Source: Syntrophorhabdales bacterium (GTDB lineage: Bacteria > Desulfobacterota > Syntrophorhabdia > Syntrophorhabdales > Syntrophorhabdaceae). Taken from it: DNA of 40,337 nucleotides. The position numbers and the translations under genes were made by a program. The stretch lies in NCBI GenBank assembly GCA_018052995.1, contig JAGPMK010000007.1:1-40337 (forward strand), read 5' to 3'. Shown here in pieces: positions 11,715-21,088 of this stretch. The notes beneath the pieces are model-generated. The model was given only the letters and a program-made list of their open reading frames with translations, made no database searches and had not been told where the DNA came from. Positions within the stretch are counted from its first letter, which is position 1. Each line of letters opens with the position of its first letter.

Positions 11715-13089
11715 ACAGACCCAGAGGCTTCAGGCAATACTGACCCCGCAATTGCAACAGGCAATAAAGCTTCTTCAGCTTTCCCAGATCGAGCTTATGG
11801 AGGCCATTGAACAGGAACTAAAGGAGAACCCACTCCTTGAGATTGCTGAAGAAAAGGTGTCTGATGAAGGATTCGGGGAAGAGACTGCAGAAGAGCCCAG
11901 AGAGACAGCACATGAAAATGATGACATGGATGAGCTACTTGATAGGTTTTCACCTACCGAGGAGTTTTCCGAGAGAGAGGAAAAGGGATACCTCAACTAC
12001 GAGAACATTGTAAAAAAGACGTCAGGCTTAAGAGATTATATAAGATGGCAGGCGGGGCTATCGGATTTCGATGCCCATGAGAGACAGATTGCTGAGTGGA
12101 TTATAGAGAATATAAATGATAACGGCTACCTTGCTTATAGTCTTGCAGAGATATCAAGCGTCTCATGTTACTCAGATGCAGAACTGGAGAGTGTTCTTAA
12201 AAAGATACATAGGTTTGACCCTCCTGGGATTGGTGCAAGGGATCTTAAGGAGTGCATATTATTACAATATGAGGCAAAGGGTGGAAGAGATCCTGTATTT
12301 ATAGATATAGTAGGATCATGCTTTGATATGCTTCAAGGTAATAATCTAAAGGCTATTGTAAAAAAGACAGGCTACTCCTTAGAGAAGATAAAAAGCGTCC
12401 TGGAAGAGATAAGATCATTCGATCCCAAGCCAGGCAGGAACTTTAGTGATGAACAGATTCCGTATATAATACCTGATGTGTATGTTGTTAAGACAGATGA
12501 TGGTTTTGAGGTGTTCCTTAATGAGGAGGATATCCCTGATCTTCAGATGAATAGATACTATATGGAGCTGAATCTGAATAAAGAGATAAACGGGGATACA
12601 AGAAAATATTTAAAAAATAAGATTAAGCAGGCAGAATGGTTTATTAAGAGCCTTAAACAGAGACAGAGGACATTATATCTTGTTTCAAAGAGCATTGTCT
12701 CCCATCAGCTGCCTTTTTTTGAGGGTGGTATCAGGTTTTTAAAACCCCTTAATCTCAGAGATGTGGCGGGGGAGCTGGGGATACATGAATCAACTGTAAG
12801 TCGTATTACAACCAATAAATATATCAGCACCCCCCATGGGATATTTGAGATGAAGTTTTTTTTCCCCACAGGCATAAACATGAATCAGGGTGAGATGCTT
12901 TCCACAAATGTTGTAATGGATCTTGTCAAAGAGCTTATAGAGGGTGAAGACAAGCATAATCCCCTTACAGATGATGAGATAGTATCTATTTTAAAGGTAA
13001 AAAGAGGCATAGCTATCGCAAGAAGAACAGTGGCAAAATACAGAGATATGCTGAATATTTTATCCTCGAGGGGTAGAAAGATAGATTAA
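11701..13089 (+). CDS. rpoN: RNA polymerase sigma-54 factor
   Basis: 462 residues. The N-terminal glutamine-rich activator-interaction region (L-T-P-Q-L-Q-Q-A-I-K-L-L-Q-L) is followed by an acidic region (about residues 55-95), the core-binding domain, and a helix-turn-helix (E-S-T-V-S-R-I near 365). The C-terminal RpoN box reads A-R-R-T-V-A-K-Y-R. All regions are intact. It sits in the conserved lptB-rpoN-hpf-ptsN order. Enhancer-binding activators that would use it are not in this window; an NtrY-type kinase is, but no NtrX. Confidence 0.97.
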   Translation: MLELKQTQRLQAILTPQLQQAIKLLQLSQIELMEAIEQELKENPLLEIAEEKVSDEGFGEETAEEPRETAHENDDMDELLDRFSPTEEFSEREEKGYLNYENIVKKTSGLRDYIRWQAGLSDFDAHERQIAEWIIENINDNGYLAYSLAEISSVSCYSDAELESVLKKIHRFDPPGIGARDLKECILLQYEAKGGRDPVFIDIVGSCFDMLQGNNLKAIVKKTGYSLEKIKSVLEEIRSFDPKPGRNFSDEQIPYIIPDVYVVKTDDGFEVFLNEEDIPDLQMNRYYMELNLNKEINGDTRKYLKNKIKQAEWFIKSLKQRQRTLYLVSKSIVSHQLPFFEGGIRFLKPLNLRDVAGELGIHESTVSRITTNKYISTPHGIFEMKFFFPTGINMNQGEMLSTNVVMDLVKELIEGEDKHNPLTDDEIVSILKVKRGIAIARRTVAKYRDMLNILSSRGRKID

Positions 13090-13094
13090 ATAAT

Positions 13095-13154
13095 TTGACA
13101 TGATTAATTTTATCTGTTAATTTTGTTATTAAGGTTGGGTATCTGCCAACCTTA
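13095..13154 (+). promoter_or_regulatory. Promoter plus 5' stem-loop in front of hpf
   Basis: TTGACA (13095-13100), a 17-nt spacer and an extended -10 (TGT followed by TAATTT, 13118-13123) point to initiation near 13130. Exactly there a perfect 9-bp hairpin begins: TAAGGTTGG (13130-13138) pairs with CCAACCTTA (13146-13154) around a 7-nt loop, followed by TTTTT. It could be the rpoN terminator, an attenuator, or a 5' hairpin protecting the hpf mRNA. The hpf ribosome-binding site follows after 11 nt. Confidence 0.5.
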
Positions 13155-13174
13155 TTTTTATGGATGGAGGAGAC

Positions 13175-13699
13175 ATGGATATAACAATTAGTTTCAGGCA
13201 CCTTGAACCCGACGAAGAGATAAAAATCTATGTTGAGGAGAAATTTACAAGGCTTCAGAAATACATAGAGACCCCTCTTGACATTCATGTTGTCCTTTCC
13301 ATGGAAAGAAAATACAGATGCAGGGTCGATGTCATGCTTACCTTGAACGGCGTAGTGATAAATGCCCACGAGGTAATGGATGATATGCGTGCAGCAGTGG
13401 ATAAGATACTAGATAAGATCGAGAGAAGGCTCACCAGATACAGGGATAAGCTGAAAAGGTACAGGGATGGAAAACCAAAAAGAGAGGCTCTAACAAAGGA
13501 AGAGGCAGGATCAAAGATTATTGTAACAAAGACAATAGAGGCAAAACCTATGGATACAGAAGAGGCTATTATGCAGCTTGAGGCATCTGGCGATAGCTTT
13601 ATGATCTTCAGGGACAGCAAAAAGGGGAATGTCTGTGTGATATATAAGAGAAAAGATGGAAATTTTGGGTTGATAGAGGCCGCTGGCAGAATATCATGA
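13175..13699 (+). CDS. hpf: Long-form ribosome hibernation promoting factor
   Basis: 174 residues from this start. The N-terminal sigma-54 modulation/S30AE domain (about 1-100) binds the 30S decoding site. The C-terminal domain (about 120-174, with P-M-D-T-E-E-A-I-M-Q-L) mediates 70S pairing into 100S particles in long HPF proteins. I chose ATG 13175 because GGAGGA lies just before it; the in-frame ATG 13160 has no ribosome-binding site and would add five residues. The stop overlaps the ptsN start (ATGA). The preceding hairpin and promoter suggest hpf can be expressed apart from rpoN, as expected for a stationary-phase factor. Confidence 0.93.
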   Translation: MDITISFRHLEPDEEIKIYVEEKFTRLQKYIETPLDIHVVLSMERKYRCRVDVMLTLNGVVINAHEVMDDMRAAVDKILDKIERRLTRYRDKLKRYRDGKPKREALTKEEAGSKIIVTKTIEAKPMDTEEAIMQLEASGDSFMIFRDSKKGNVCVIYKRKDGNFGLIEAAGRIS

Positions 13700-14157
13700 A
13701 ACTCCAAGATATACTCTCTGAATCCTGTGTAATAGACAATATAGCTGCATCTACAAAAAAAGATGCCATATATGAACTATGTGGCGCATTAAAAAAGGCC
13801 GGGCTTATAAAGAATATCCAAGAGGTTGTTGATATAATAATTGAGAGAGAGAGGCTTGGTAGCACCGGTATTGGAGAGGGCATAGCAATCCCCCATGGCA
13901 AGATGAAGGGGATTGATAGTATATTGTGCGTTATTGGAAGGTCCAAAAAGGGTATAGATTTTGATGCCATTGATAGGAAACCAGTGAATATTGTCTTCCT
14001 CCTTCTTGCCCCTGAGAATTCAGCAAGTATGCATCTAAAGATGCTATCGAGGATATCAAGGATCCTCAGAGGCCCTTCTATAAGAAAGAGGCTTCTTGAG
14101 CTGAAGGATGCCCATGACATATATTCTTATATAATTGAAGAGGACAATAAAATTTGA
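13696..14157 (+). CDS. ptsN: Nitrogen-regulatory PTS protein EIIA(Ntr)
   Basis: 153-residue single EIIA domain of the fructose/mannitol type. The phosphorylated histidine is His67 in G-I-A-I-P-H-G-K. EIIA(Ntr) receives phosphate from HPr-type carriers and regulates targets such as potassium transport and sensor kinases rather than carrying sugar. It sits in the rpoN-hpf-ptsN cluster, its usual place, and is coupled to hpf by a 4-bp overlap. A second, larger EIIA-domain protein is encoded at 38466-39272. Confidence 0.93.
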   Translation: MKLQDILSESCVIDNIAASTKKDAIYELCGALKKAGLIKNIQEVVDIIIERERLGSTGIGEGIAIPHGKMKGIDSILCVIGRSKKGIDFDAIDRKPVNIVFLLLAPENSASMHLKMLSRISRILRGPSIRKRLLELKDAHDIYSYIIEEDNKI

Positions 14158-14224
14158 GCATATCTGCCAGGGATATTCCTGGCGTAGAATCTCCTTCTGT
14201 GTTCTATGACATAGGTTCCTAACC

Positions 14225-15166
14225 ATGAAGGGCATAACAGTTAAAGAGCTTCAAGAGGACAGAAAGTATGGTCTTGAGTTAGAGGTAATAGCAGGTCATA
14301 GGGGTCTTTCAAGAAAGATTTACAATACAAAGATACAGAAAGTCGGTCTTGTTGCCACCGGTAACATGATTTATATGCATCCCCACAGGGTACAGATACT
14401 CGGCAATACAGAGCTATCATATCTGATGTCTTTAAAGGATGAGGAGAGCAGAAAGATTGTCAGGGAACTCTGCAGGCAGGATGTAGTATGTTTTATAATA
14501 ACGAGAAATCTCAAGGTTCCTGAATATTTCAAACAGGAGGCAGAGCAGAAGAATCTGCCACTTTTAAGGACAAGGCTTGTCACATCGGTTTTCATAGAGA
14601 GAATTACAAGACTTTTGGAAGAGAGGCTTGCGCCGTCAACCACTGTTCATGGGGTATTCATGGATGTTTTTGGCGTAGGCGTCCTTATTGTAGGAAGACC
14701 AGGGATAGGGAAGAGCGAGAGCGCCCTTGAGCTTATAATGAGGGGTCACAGGCTTATAGTGGATGACATAACATATATAAAAAAGGTGAGAGCTATTGAG
14801 CTTTATGGTGAATCCCCTGAGATGATTAAAAACCTCCTTGAGATAAGGGGCATAGGGATAGTTGATATAAGACTACTCTTTGGTGCCTCATCTATCGGTG
14901 ATAAAAAGAAGGTTGATGTTGTTGTCGAGCTCATCGATTGGGATGAGAAGACAGAGTGCGAGAGGGTTGGCTTAAAGGAGCATAAATACAGGTTGCTTGG
15001 TATTGATCTGCCCCTACTAAAGATACCTGTCAGCCTTGGGAGAAACGTCTCGGCGATAATAGAGCTTGCCTGCAGAAATCATGTCCTCAAGCAGCAGGGG
15101 ATAAACACAGCATTAGAGCTTGAAAACAGGATTATAGATTCCATGAAGGGTGCAAAAAAAGAATGA
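14225..15166 (+). CDS. hprK: HPr kinase/phosphorylase
   Basis: 313 residues; phosphorylates and dephosphorylates HPr on Ser46 in response to metabolites. The N-terminal domain spans about 1-130. The C-terminal catalytic domain has V-H-G-V-F (His142), P-loop G-R-P-G-I-G-K-S (157-164), the V-D-D pair near 179-181 and the signature segment E-I-R-G-I-G-I. The HPr encoded downstream has the target serine, so the circuit is complete. The 67-bp gap before it holds only a 6-bp hairpin (14166-14183) without a T-tract. The ribosome-binding site is weak. The stop overlaps the rapZ start. Confidence 0.95.
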   Translation: MKGITVKELQEDRKYGLELEVIAGHRGLSRKIYNTKIQKVGLVATGNMIYMHPHRVQILGNTELSYLMSLKDEESRKIVRELCRQDVVCFIITRNLKVPEYFKQEAEQKNLPLLRTRLVTSVFIERITRLLEERLAPSTTVHGVFMDVFGVGVLIVGRPGIGKSESALELIMRGHRLIVDDITYIKKVRAIELYGESPEMIKNLLEIRGIGIVDIRLLFGASSIGDKKKVDVVVELIDWDEKTECERVGLKEHKYRLLGIDLPLLKIPVSLGRNVSAIIELACRNHVLKQQGINTALELENRIIDSMKGAKKE

Positions 15167-16008
15167 AGATAGTCATTGTAAGCGGTATATCTGGTTCAGG
15201 AAAATCAACATTCTTAAAGGCACTTGAGGACGCAGGTTTTTTCTGTGTTGATAATTTTCCTATTATACTTATGCAGAGATTTCTTAAGGTATGCGAATCC
15301 CCTGATAGCAACATAACAAGGATCGCCTTTGTGGTGGATATAAGGGCGAGGGGTTTTTTTGACAAGGGAAAAAAGATAATCAGAGAGATAAAAAGGCAAT
15401 ACAATGCAGAACTTATATTTCTTGAGAGCAGCGACGAGGTCCTCATAAGGAGATTCAGTGAGACAAGGAGGATGCATCCCATCTACGATTCATCTAATGT
15501 AAAGGATGCATTAAGGGAGGAAAGGAGGGCAATTGAATGGCTTAAGCGGTTATCTAATAAGGTAATAGATACATCTCAGTTCACTGTTCATGAATTGAGA
15601 AGGGTTGTCATGGGTATCTACTCAAAAAACAATAATGGCATAAAGATAAATCTCATGTCCTTTGGGTTTAGCTATGGTATACCCCTTGAATCAGACATGG
15701 TCTTTGATGTTCGTTTTCTGCCCAACCCTTTTTTTGTCGAGGGATTAAAGGACAAAACGGGCCTTTCCGATGCTGTAGGTGAATATATAAAATCTGATAT
15801 TGTCTTCAAAAACTATTTTCTTTTACTTTGTGATTTTTTGTTATATCTTATACCTTTATTTGAAAGAGAGGGTAAGAACTATCTCACCATTGCTATAGGA
15901 TGCACAGGGGGTAAACATAGATCTGTTTTTGTGGCAAGGGAACTTGAAGATGTCCTTACTTTAAAAGAATATAATATATCAACCGCACACAGGGATATAA
16001 ACAGATAG
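15163..16008 (+). CDS. rapZ: RapZ/YvcJ family nucleotide-binding protein
   Basis: 281 residues. Walker A G-I-S-G-S-G-K-S is at residues 9-16; the R-R-M-H-P segment and the C-terminal G-C-T-G-G-K-H-R-S-V motif are diagnostic. In E. coli RapZ is an RNA adaptor controlling glucosamine-6-phosphate synthase; in other bacteria the family links PTS and cell-wall precursor control. Its position between hprK and the PTS proteins is conserved. The ATG overlaps the hprK stop. The target in this organism is unknown. Confidence 0.94.
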   Translation: MKIVIVSGISGSGKSTFLKALEDAGFFCVDNFPIILMQRFLKVCESPDSNITRIAFVVDIRARGFFDKGKKIIREIKRQYNAELIFLESSDEVLIRRFSETRRMHPIYDSSNVKDALREERRAIEWLKRLSNKVIDTSQFTVHELRRVVMGIYSKNNNGIKINLMSFGFSYGIPLESDMVFDVRFLPNPFFVEGLKDKTGLSDAVGEYIKSDIVFKNYFLLLCDFLLYLIPLFEREGKNYLTIAIGCTGGKHRSVFVARELEDVLTLKEYNISTAHRDINR

Positions 16009-16025
16009 TCAGGGCGGAGGTAAAG

Positions 16026-16436
16026 ATGGTAGGACTAATCATTGTTGCACATTTTAATCTTGCAAGGGAGATGGCGGCAGCCGTTGAATTGATTGTAGGT
16101 AAGCAGGAACAGTTAACTCCTATAGATATCTTTCCCAATGAGGATATGGAGGACATCAGAAAAAAGATAGCCAACAGCATAAAGACAGTTGATTCTGGAG
16201 ACGGTGTAATAATACTTACAGATATGTTTGGGGGGACACCATCAAATATGAGTCTTTCTTTTTTAGAGGAGGGCAAGATAGAGGTGGTGACAGGGGTAAA
16301 TCTTCCCATGCTTATAAAACTGGCAACCTATAGAAAGGAAAGGCCCATTAGCGAATTGGCAAGATTTATAACTGGTTATGGGCAGAAAAATATATATCTT
16401 GCATCAGAGGTGCTTAGATCGAGAGGTAAGGAATAG
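16026..16436 (+). CDS. Mannose-type PTS EIIA domain protein
   Basis: 136-residue stand-alone EIIA of the mannose family. The phospho-accepting histidine is His9 in I-V-A-H-F-N-L-A, and D-M-F-G-G-T-P-S-N is the conserved segment near 68-76. No IIB, IIC or IID gene is nearby, so it is likely a regulatory phospho-acceptor as proposed for similar deltaproteobacterial clusters. GGAGG lies 5 nt before the ATG. The stop overlaps an alternative GTG start of the HPr gene. Confidence 0.88.
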   Translation: MVGLIIVAHFNLAREMAAAVELIVGKQEQLTPIDIFPNEDMEDIRKKIANSIKTVDSGDGVIILTDMFGGTPSNMSLSFLEEGKIEVVTGVNLPMLIKLATYRKERPISELARFITGYGQKNIYLASEVLRSRGKE

Positions 16437-16441
16437 TGTCG

Positions 16442-16708
16442 ATGGTGGAGGGTGAATTTACCATTAAAAATAGGTTTGGCTTGCATGCAAGACCTGCAGC
16501 CCTTTTTGTGAAGAAGGCAAGCGAATTCAGTTCAGAGATATGGATGGAAAAAGATGGGACAAGGGTGAATGGAAAGAGCATTATGGGGCTTCTCATGCTT
16601 GCCTGTCCCCTCGGGAGCAAGGTGAGGCTAGAGGTAGAAGGGGCTGATGAGGTTGATGCCTTCTCTGAACTTGGAAAACTCATAGAGGACGGTTTTAACG
16701 AGGAATGA
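16442..16708 (+). CDS. ptsH: Phosphocarrier protein HPr
   Basis: 88 residues from ATG 16442. With this start the catalytic histidine in G-L-H-A-R-P is His15 and the regulatory serine in G-K-S-I-M-G is Ser46, exactly the canonical numbering. This is why I prefer it over the in-frame GTG at 16436, which would add two residues. It accepts phosphate from EI on His15 and from HprK on Ser46, and passes the former to EIIA proteins. It is followed directly by ptsI with an ATGA overlap. Confidence 0.94.
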   Translation: MVEGEFTIKNRFGLHARPAALFVKKASEFSSEIWMEKDGTRVNGKSIMGLLMLACPLGSKVRLEVEGADEVDAFSELGKLIEDGFNEE

Positions 16709-18492
16709 AAGAGGATGTCTTTGTCAATAAAACATTAAAAGGCATAGGTGTTTCATCAGGCATTATAACTGGACATGTCTATCTCCTTGAAAGGGGTAAA
16801 ATTCCTGTAAAGAAGACTACAATAAAGGATGACCAGATAGAAAAGGAGATCATCAGATTCAGAACTGCTGTAAAAAAAGCCATAAATGAGCTAAACAGTG
16901 TCAAACAATCCATCCCTGATGATGAGATGAGGAGACACGCCTTTATAATTGATGCCCATATCCTTATGCTCCAGGATGACTATTTCTTTAAAGAGGTGGT
17001 GGACACTATCAAGGACGAGAAGATAAATGCAGAATGGGCACTTGATATTGTGGTCTCCAGATTTTTAGCAAGCTTTGAGAACATTGATGACCTGTATCTT
17101 AAGGAGCGCGGTCAGGACCTGAAATATATATTTGATAGGCTTCTGAGGATACTTGTTAAGGGGAAGACCCCTGCCATTGAGGCAACAAAAAAAAAGACTG
17201 CACGGGGTATTATAGTTGCTCATGATCTCTCTCCTGCTGATACAATTCAGTTAAATCTGAATAAAATCTCTGGCTTTGTTACAGATGTAGGCGGTAGGAC
17301 ATCCCATACCTCTATAGTGGCAAGGGCACTGGAGATACCAGCAGTAGTTGGAACAGGCAACATAACGAGTCTTGTAAAGAATAATGATAAGATAATAGTG
17401 GACGGTGATGAGGGCGTAGTAATAATCAATCCAACAAGGGAGGTCCAGAGGGAATACATATCAAAACAACTCCGTCTGAGAAACATTAAGAAGGAGTATC
17501 TAAAGATTGCAGGGCTAAAATCAGAGACAAGGGATGGCTTTAAGATCAAGGTGGGGGCAAATATAGAGCTTCTTGCTGAGATGGATATAGTGGAGAGATA
17601 TGGCGCCCAAGGCATTGGGCTTTATAGGACAGAATACTTATACCTTTCCAGGAAGACACTCCCCACAGAGACAGAGCATTTTCATATATATAAAAAATTG
17701 GCAGAAAATAAGAAGATGGAGTATATCACCATCAGGACCCTTGATATAGGTGGTGATAAGTTCGCCTCCCAGATAGAGATGAGCAAGGAGATAAACCCAG
17801 CCATGGGCCTCAGAGCAATAAGACTCTGTATAAAAGAGGTGGATCTTTTCAAGACGCAGTTAAAGGGCATACTCCGGGCAAGCGCATATGGCCCACTCAA
17901 GTTATTGATACCTATGGTCTCTGGTCTCGATGAGATAATAAAGGCAAAGGCAATAATAAAGGAATGCATGGAGGAATTAGAGCATAAGCGTATAGAATTC
18001 AACAGAGATATAAAGATAGGTATTATGATAGAGGTGCCAGCGACATGCATGATAAGCGATATGCTCGCCAAAGAGATAGATTTTTTTAGTATAGGAACAA
18101 ATGACCTTATCCAGTATACCCTTGCAATAGATAGGGGTAATGAATATGTATCCTATCTATATGAACCCCTTCATCCAGCCATTTTAAGGATGATCAGGCA
18201 TGTGGTGGATGTTGCCCATGCCCATGAGATTGAGGTGGCCATGTGTGGAGAGATGGCAGGGGAGGGTCTATACATACCTGTTCTTATAGGTCTTGGGCTC
18301 GATGAAATAAGCATGAATCCATATGCAGTGCCTAAGGCAAAGAAGATTATCCGGGGTATTGACCACAGCTATTGCAGAGAGGTTGTATCTGAGATCATGT
18401 TAAAGGGTTCGTCAAAGGAGGCGGAATTTATACTAAGGAAGGAGATGGCAAGGCTTTTTCCCCAAGATTTTATAAGGTGTTACGAAGAATAA
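16705..18492 (+). CDS. ptsI: PTS enzyme I (phosphoenolpyruvate-protein phosphotransferase)
   Basis: 595 residues; autophosphorylates with phosphoenolpyruvate and feeds HPr. Domains: N-terminal HPr-binding and phosphohistidine region with His201 in G-G-R-T-S-H-T-S, then the PEP-binding barrel with G-I-G-L-Y-R-T-E-Y-L, S-I-G-T-N-D-L-I-Q-Y and the active-site Cys in M-C-G-E-M-A-G. Length is normal for classical EI and there is no GAF domain, so it is not EI(Ntr). Start overlaps the HPr stop. It closes the long plus-strand cluster; 26 bp separate it from metK. Confidence 0.96.
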   Translation: MKEDVFVNKTLKGIGVSSGIITGHVYLLERGKIPVKKTTIKDDQIEKEIIRFRTAVKKAINELNSVKQSIPDDEMRRHAFIIDAHILMLQDDYFFKEVVDTIKDEKINAEWALDIVVSRFLASFENIDDLYLKERGQDLKYIFDRLLRILVKGKTPAIEATKKKTARGIIVAHDLSPADTIQLNLNKISGFVTDVGGRTSHTSIVARALEIPAVVGTGNITSLVKNNDKIIVDGDEGVVIINPTREVQREYISKQLRLRNIKKEYLKIAGLKSETRDGFKIKVGANIELLAEMDIVERYGAQGIGLYRTEYLYLSRKTLPTETEHFHIYKKLAENKKMEYITIRTLDIGGDKFASQIEMSKEINPAMGLRAIRLCIKEVDLFKTQLKGILRASAYGPLKLLIPMVSGLDEIIKAKAIIKECMEELEHKRIEFNRDIKIGIMIEVPATCMISDMLAKEIDFFSIGTNDLIQYTLAIDRGNEYVSYLYEPLHPAILRMIRHVVDVAHAHEIEVAMCGEMAGEGLYIPVLIGLGLDEISMNPYAVPKAKKIIRGIDHSYCREVVSEIMLKGSSKEAEFILRKEMARLFPQDFIRCYEE

Positions 18493-18518
18493 AATAAATT
18501 TTATAAGGAGGAGATAAA

Positions 18519-19682
18519 ATGAGTATGACAAGATTCTTATTCACATCTGAGTCAGTGGCAGAGGGGCACCCAGACAAGGTCGCAGATCAGATATCCGATG
18601 CAGTATTGGATGCCATAATCGAGCAGGACAAGGCAGCCAGGGTAGCGTGCGAGACCTATATAACAACCGGTCTTGCCCTCGTAGGTGGTGAGATAACAAC
18701 AAGCTGCTATGTAAATATCCCTGATATTGTAAGGCAGACAGTAAAGGAGATAGGCTATAATAATTCTGCTATGGGTTTTGACTGGGAGACCTGTGCAGTT
18801 ATCACTGCCATAGATGAACAGTCACCTGATATAGCCATGGGCGTCAATGAGGCAGAGGGTCATGAGCAGGGCGCAGGTGACCAGGGCCTTATGTTTGGTT
18901 ATGCATGTAATGAGACCCCTGAGTACATGCCCATGCCTATTATGTATGCCCATAAACTTATTGACAGGCTCGCTGAGGTGAGAAAAAAGAATATACTGAA
19001 TTTTTTAAGGCCTGATGGCAAAAGCCAGGTTACTATAGAGTATATAGATAGTAAACCTGTAAGGGTCGAGGCTGTGGTTATTGCAGCCCAGCATACCCCA
19101 GATGTATCCACAGAAACAGTGAGGGAGGGGGTGAGGGAAGAGGTTATAAAAAAGGTTATACCGGCCCACATGATGGATGAGAAGACCAAGATATTTATCA
19201 ACTCTACAGGGAGGTTTGTCATAGGTGGCCCAAAGGGCGACTGTGGGATGACAGGCAGAAAGATTATCGTGGATACATATGGTGGCGTGGGGAGCCATGG
19301 TGGTGGTGCATTCTCAGGAAAAGACCCCTCAAAGGTGGATAGAAGCGGTTCATACATGGCACGCTATATAGCTAAAAATCTTGTTGCAGCCGGTCTTGCA
19401 GATAGATTAGAGATACAGATTGCCTATACCATAGGCGTAGCACGACCTGTATCTGTGATGATTGATACCCAGGGCACATCAAAGATAAGTCCAGACAGGA
19501 TCGCTGAGATAGTGAATGAGTTATTTGATCTGAGACCAAGAAAGATCATAGAAAGGCTTGATCTCTTAAGACCTATCTATAAAAAAACAGCATGTGGTGG
19601 CCACTTCGGCAGAACAGAACCAGAGTTTTACTGGGAGAGACTTGATATGGTCGATGAGATAAGAAAGAGGGCAGACATCTGA
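18519..19682 (+). CDS. metK: S-adenosylmethionine synthetase
   Basis: 387 residues; makes S-adenosylmethionine from methionine and ATP. Visible signatures: [13 protein letters not shown] near the N-terminus, [10 protein letters not shown] near residues 117-126 and G-G-G-A-F-S-G-K-D near 260-268. Length is standard. AAGGAGGAG precedes the ATG, a very strong ribosome-binding site. No SAM riboswitch is recognisable in the 26-bp gap to ptsI. It is followed by ahcY and a PfkB kinase, forming the SAM cycle. Confidence 0.97.
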   Translation: MSMTRFLFTSESVAEGHPDKVADQISDAVLDAIIEQDKAARVACETYITTGLALVGGEITTSCYVNIPDIVRQTVKEIGYNNSAMGFDWETCAVITAIDEQSPDIAMGVNEAEGHEQGAGDQGLMFGYACNETPEYMPMPIMYAHKLIDRLAEVRKKNILNFLRPDGKSQVTIEYIDSKPVRVEAVVIAAQHTPDVSTETVREGVREEVIKKVIPAHMMDEKTKIFINSTGRFVIGGPKGDCGMTGRKIIVDTYGGVGSHGGGAFSGKDPSKVDRSGSYMARYIAKNLVAAGLADRLEIQIAYTIGVARPVSVMIDTQGTSKISPDRIAEIVNELFDLRPRKIIERLDLLRPIYKKTACGGHFGRTEPEFYWERLDMVDEIRKRADI

Positions 19683-19697
19683 TGAAGCCTTGAAATA

Positions 19698-19726
19698 TTG
19701 AATCGGTTTTTAAATTACTTAATAAT
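19698..19726 (+). promoter_or_regulatory. Possible internal promoter for ahcY
   Basis: TTGAAT (19698-19703) and AATAAT (19721-19726) are 17 nt apart in the 80-bp gap between metK and ahcY. The -10 matches five of six consensus bases and the -35 four of six. No terminator hairpin or recognisable SAH riboswitch is visible in the gap. Confidence 0.35.
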
Positions 19727-19762
19727 GCCAGTTAATTGATATTTTACCAAGGAGGGATATAG

Positions 19763-21088
19763 ATGGATTATGATGTAAAGGATATAGGACTTGCAGAACA
19801 GGGTCTTGAGAAGATTGAATGGGCTGAAAAGAGGATGCCTGCCTTGAGAAAGATAAGAGAGAGATTCGCCAGGGAAAAACCACTCTCTGGTGTCAGAATC
19901 TCATGCTGTCTCCATGTTACAACAGAGACGGCAAATCTTGTAAGAACATTGAAAGAAGGTGGGGCAGAGGTGGCGCTTTGTGCCTCTAACCCCTTGAGCA
20001 CGCAGGATGATGTGGCTGCATCGATTGTAAAACATTTTGGTATCCAGACCTACTCTATAAAGGGTGAAGGCGATGATGTATATTACTCCCACATTATGAA
20101 GGCATTGGCATTCATGCCTAATCTTACTATGGATGATGGTGCAGACCTTGTGGGCTCATTGCATATGATAGCCCTGGGCAGGCTTGATGCCCTTCACAAG
20201 ACTGTAAGGGACTGGATTGAGGGGTTAAGTGAAGGTGAAAGAAAGAGGGTTGTTGATAATATCATAGGCGGTTCAGAGGAGACAACAACAGGGGTTATAC
20301 GCCTGAAGAGCATGGAGAGGGAGGGGGTGCTGTGTTTTCCTATCATCGCTGTTAATGATGCCCTCTCAAAGCATATGTTTGATAATAGATATGGGACAGG
20401 CCAGAGCACTATCGATGGTATACTCAGGGCAACAAATATCCTCTTTGCAGGGTTAAAGTTTGTTCTTGCTGGTTATGGCTGGTGTGGTAAAGGTGTTGCC
20501 ATGAGGGCAGATGGTCTCGGTGCCCATGTTATTGTTACAGAGGTTAATCCACTAAGAGCACTTGAGGCGCTTATGGATGGTTTCAGTGTCATGAAGATGG
20601 AGGAGGCTGCCCCCATAGGTGATATCTTTATCACCACCACGGGGGATATCCATGTTTTGAGAAAGGAACATTTTGAGCTTATGAAGGATGGCGCAATCAT
20701 AGGAAACTCAGGCCATTTCAATGTAGAGATAGACATAGCTGCCCTTGAGACAATGAAGTTAAAAAAGAGAAGGGTAAGGGGTATGATGGAGGAATATACC
20801 CTTGCAGATGGAAGGCGTATCTATCTCCTTGGTGAGGGAAGGCTCGTGAACCTTGCCTGCGCCGAGGGACATCCATCAGAGGTTATGGATATGAGTTTTG
20901 CGAATCAGGCATTATGTGCAGAGCATATGTGGAAAAACGGTAGAAACCTGGCAAAAAAGGTATACTCAGTCCCTGAGGAGATAGACAGAGAGGTGGCAAG
21001 ATTAAAGCTTGCATCAGCAGGCGTGGGGATAGATGAGCTTACAGAGGAGCAGAGGATTTACCTTGCCTCATGGGAGATGGGGACATGA
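19763..21088 (+). CDS. ahcY: Adenosylhomocysteinase
   Basis: 441 residues; hydrolyses S-adenosylhomocysteine to adenosine and homocysteine. Motifs: H-V-T-T-E-T-A-N-L near the N-terminus, the catalytic region [26 protein letters not shown], and the NAD loop A-G-Y-G-W-C-G-K-G. The protein ends Y-L-A-S-W-E-M-G-T, the short terminus found in archaeal and thermophile-type enzymes, without the C-terminal Tyr tail of the eukaryotic form. AAGGAGG precedes the ATG. It feeds the adjacent PfkB kinase gene, whose start overlaps its stop. Confidence 0.96.
   Translation: MDYDVKDIGLAEQGLEKIEWAEKRMPALRKIRERFAREKPLSGVRISCCLHVTTETANLVRTLKEGGAEVALCASNPLSTQDDVAASIVKHFGIQTYSIKGEGDDVYYSHIMKALAFMPNLTMDDGADLVGSLHMIALGRLDALHKTVRDWIEGLSEGERKRVVDNIIGGSEETTTGVIRLKSMEREGVLCFPIIAVNDALSKHMFDNRYGTGQSTIDGILRATNILFAGLKFVLAGYGWCGKGVAMRADGLGAHVIVTEVNPLRALEALMDGFSVMKMEEAAPIGDIFITTTGDIHVLRKEHFELMKDGAIIGNSGHFNVEIDIAALETMKLKKRRVRGMMEEYTLADGRRIYLLGEGRLVNLACAEGHPSEVMDMSFANQALCAEHMWKNGRNLAKKVYSVPEEIDREVARLKLASAGVGIDELTEEQRIYLASWEMGT

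Noticed and set aside
14158-14224. Terminator between ptsN and hprK
   Set aside because: The 6-bp hairpin at 14166-14183 has no T-tract and the flanking genes belong to one conserved cluster.
19683-19762. SAH or SAM riboswitch upstream of ahcY or metK
   Set aside because: The 80-bp and 26-bp gaps are AT-rich and lack the conserved cores and stems of these riboswitches.
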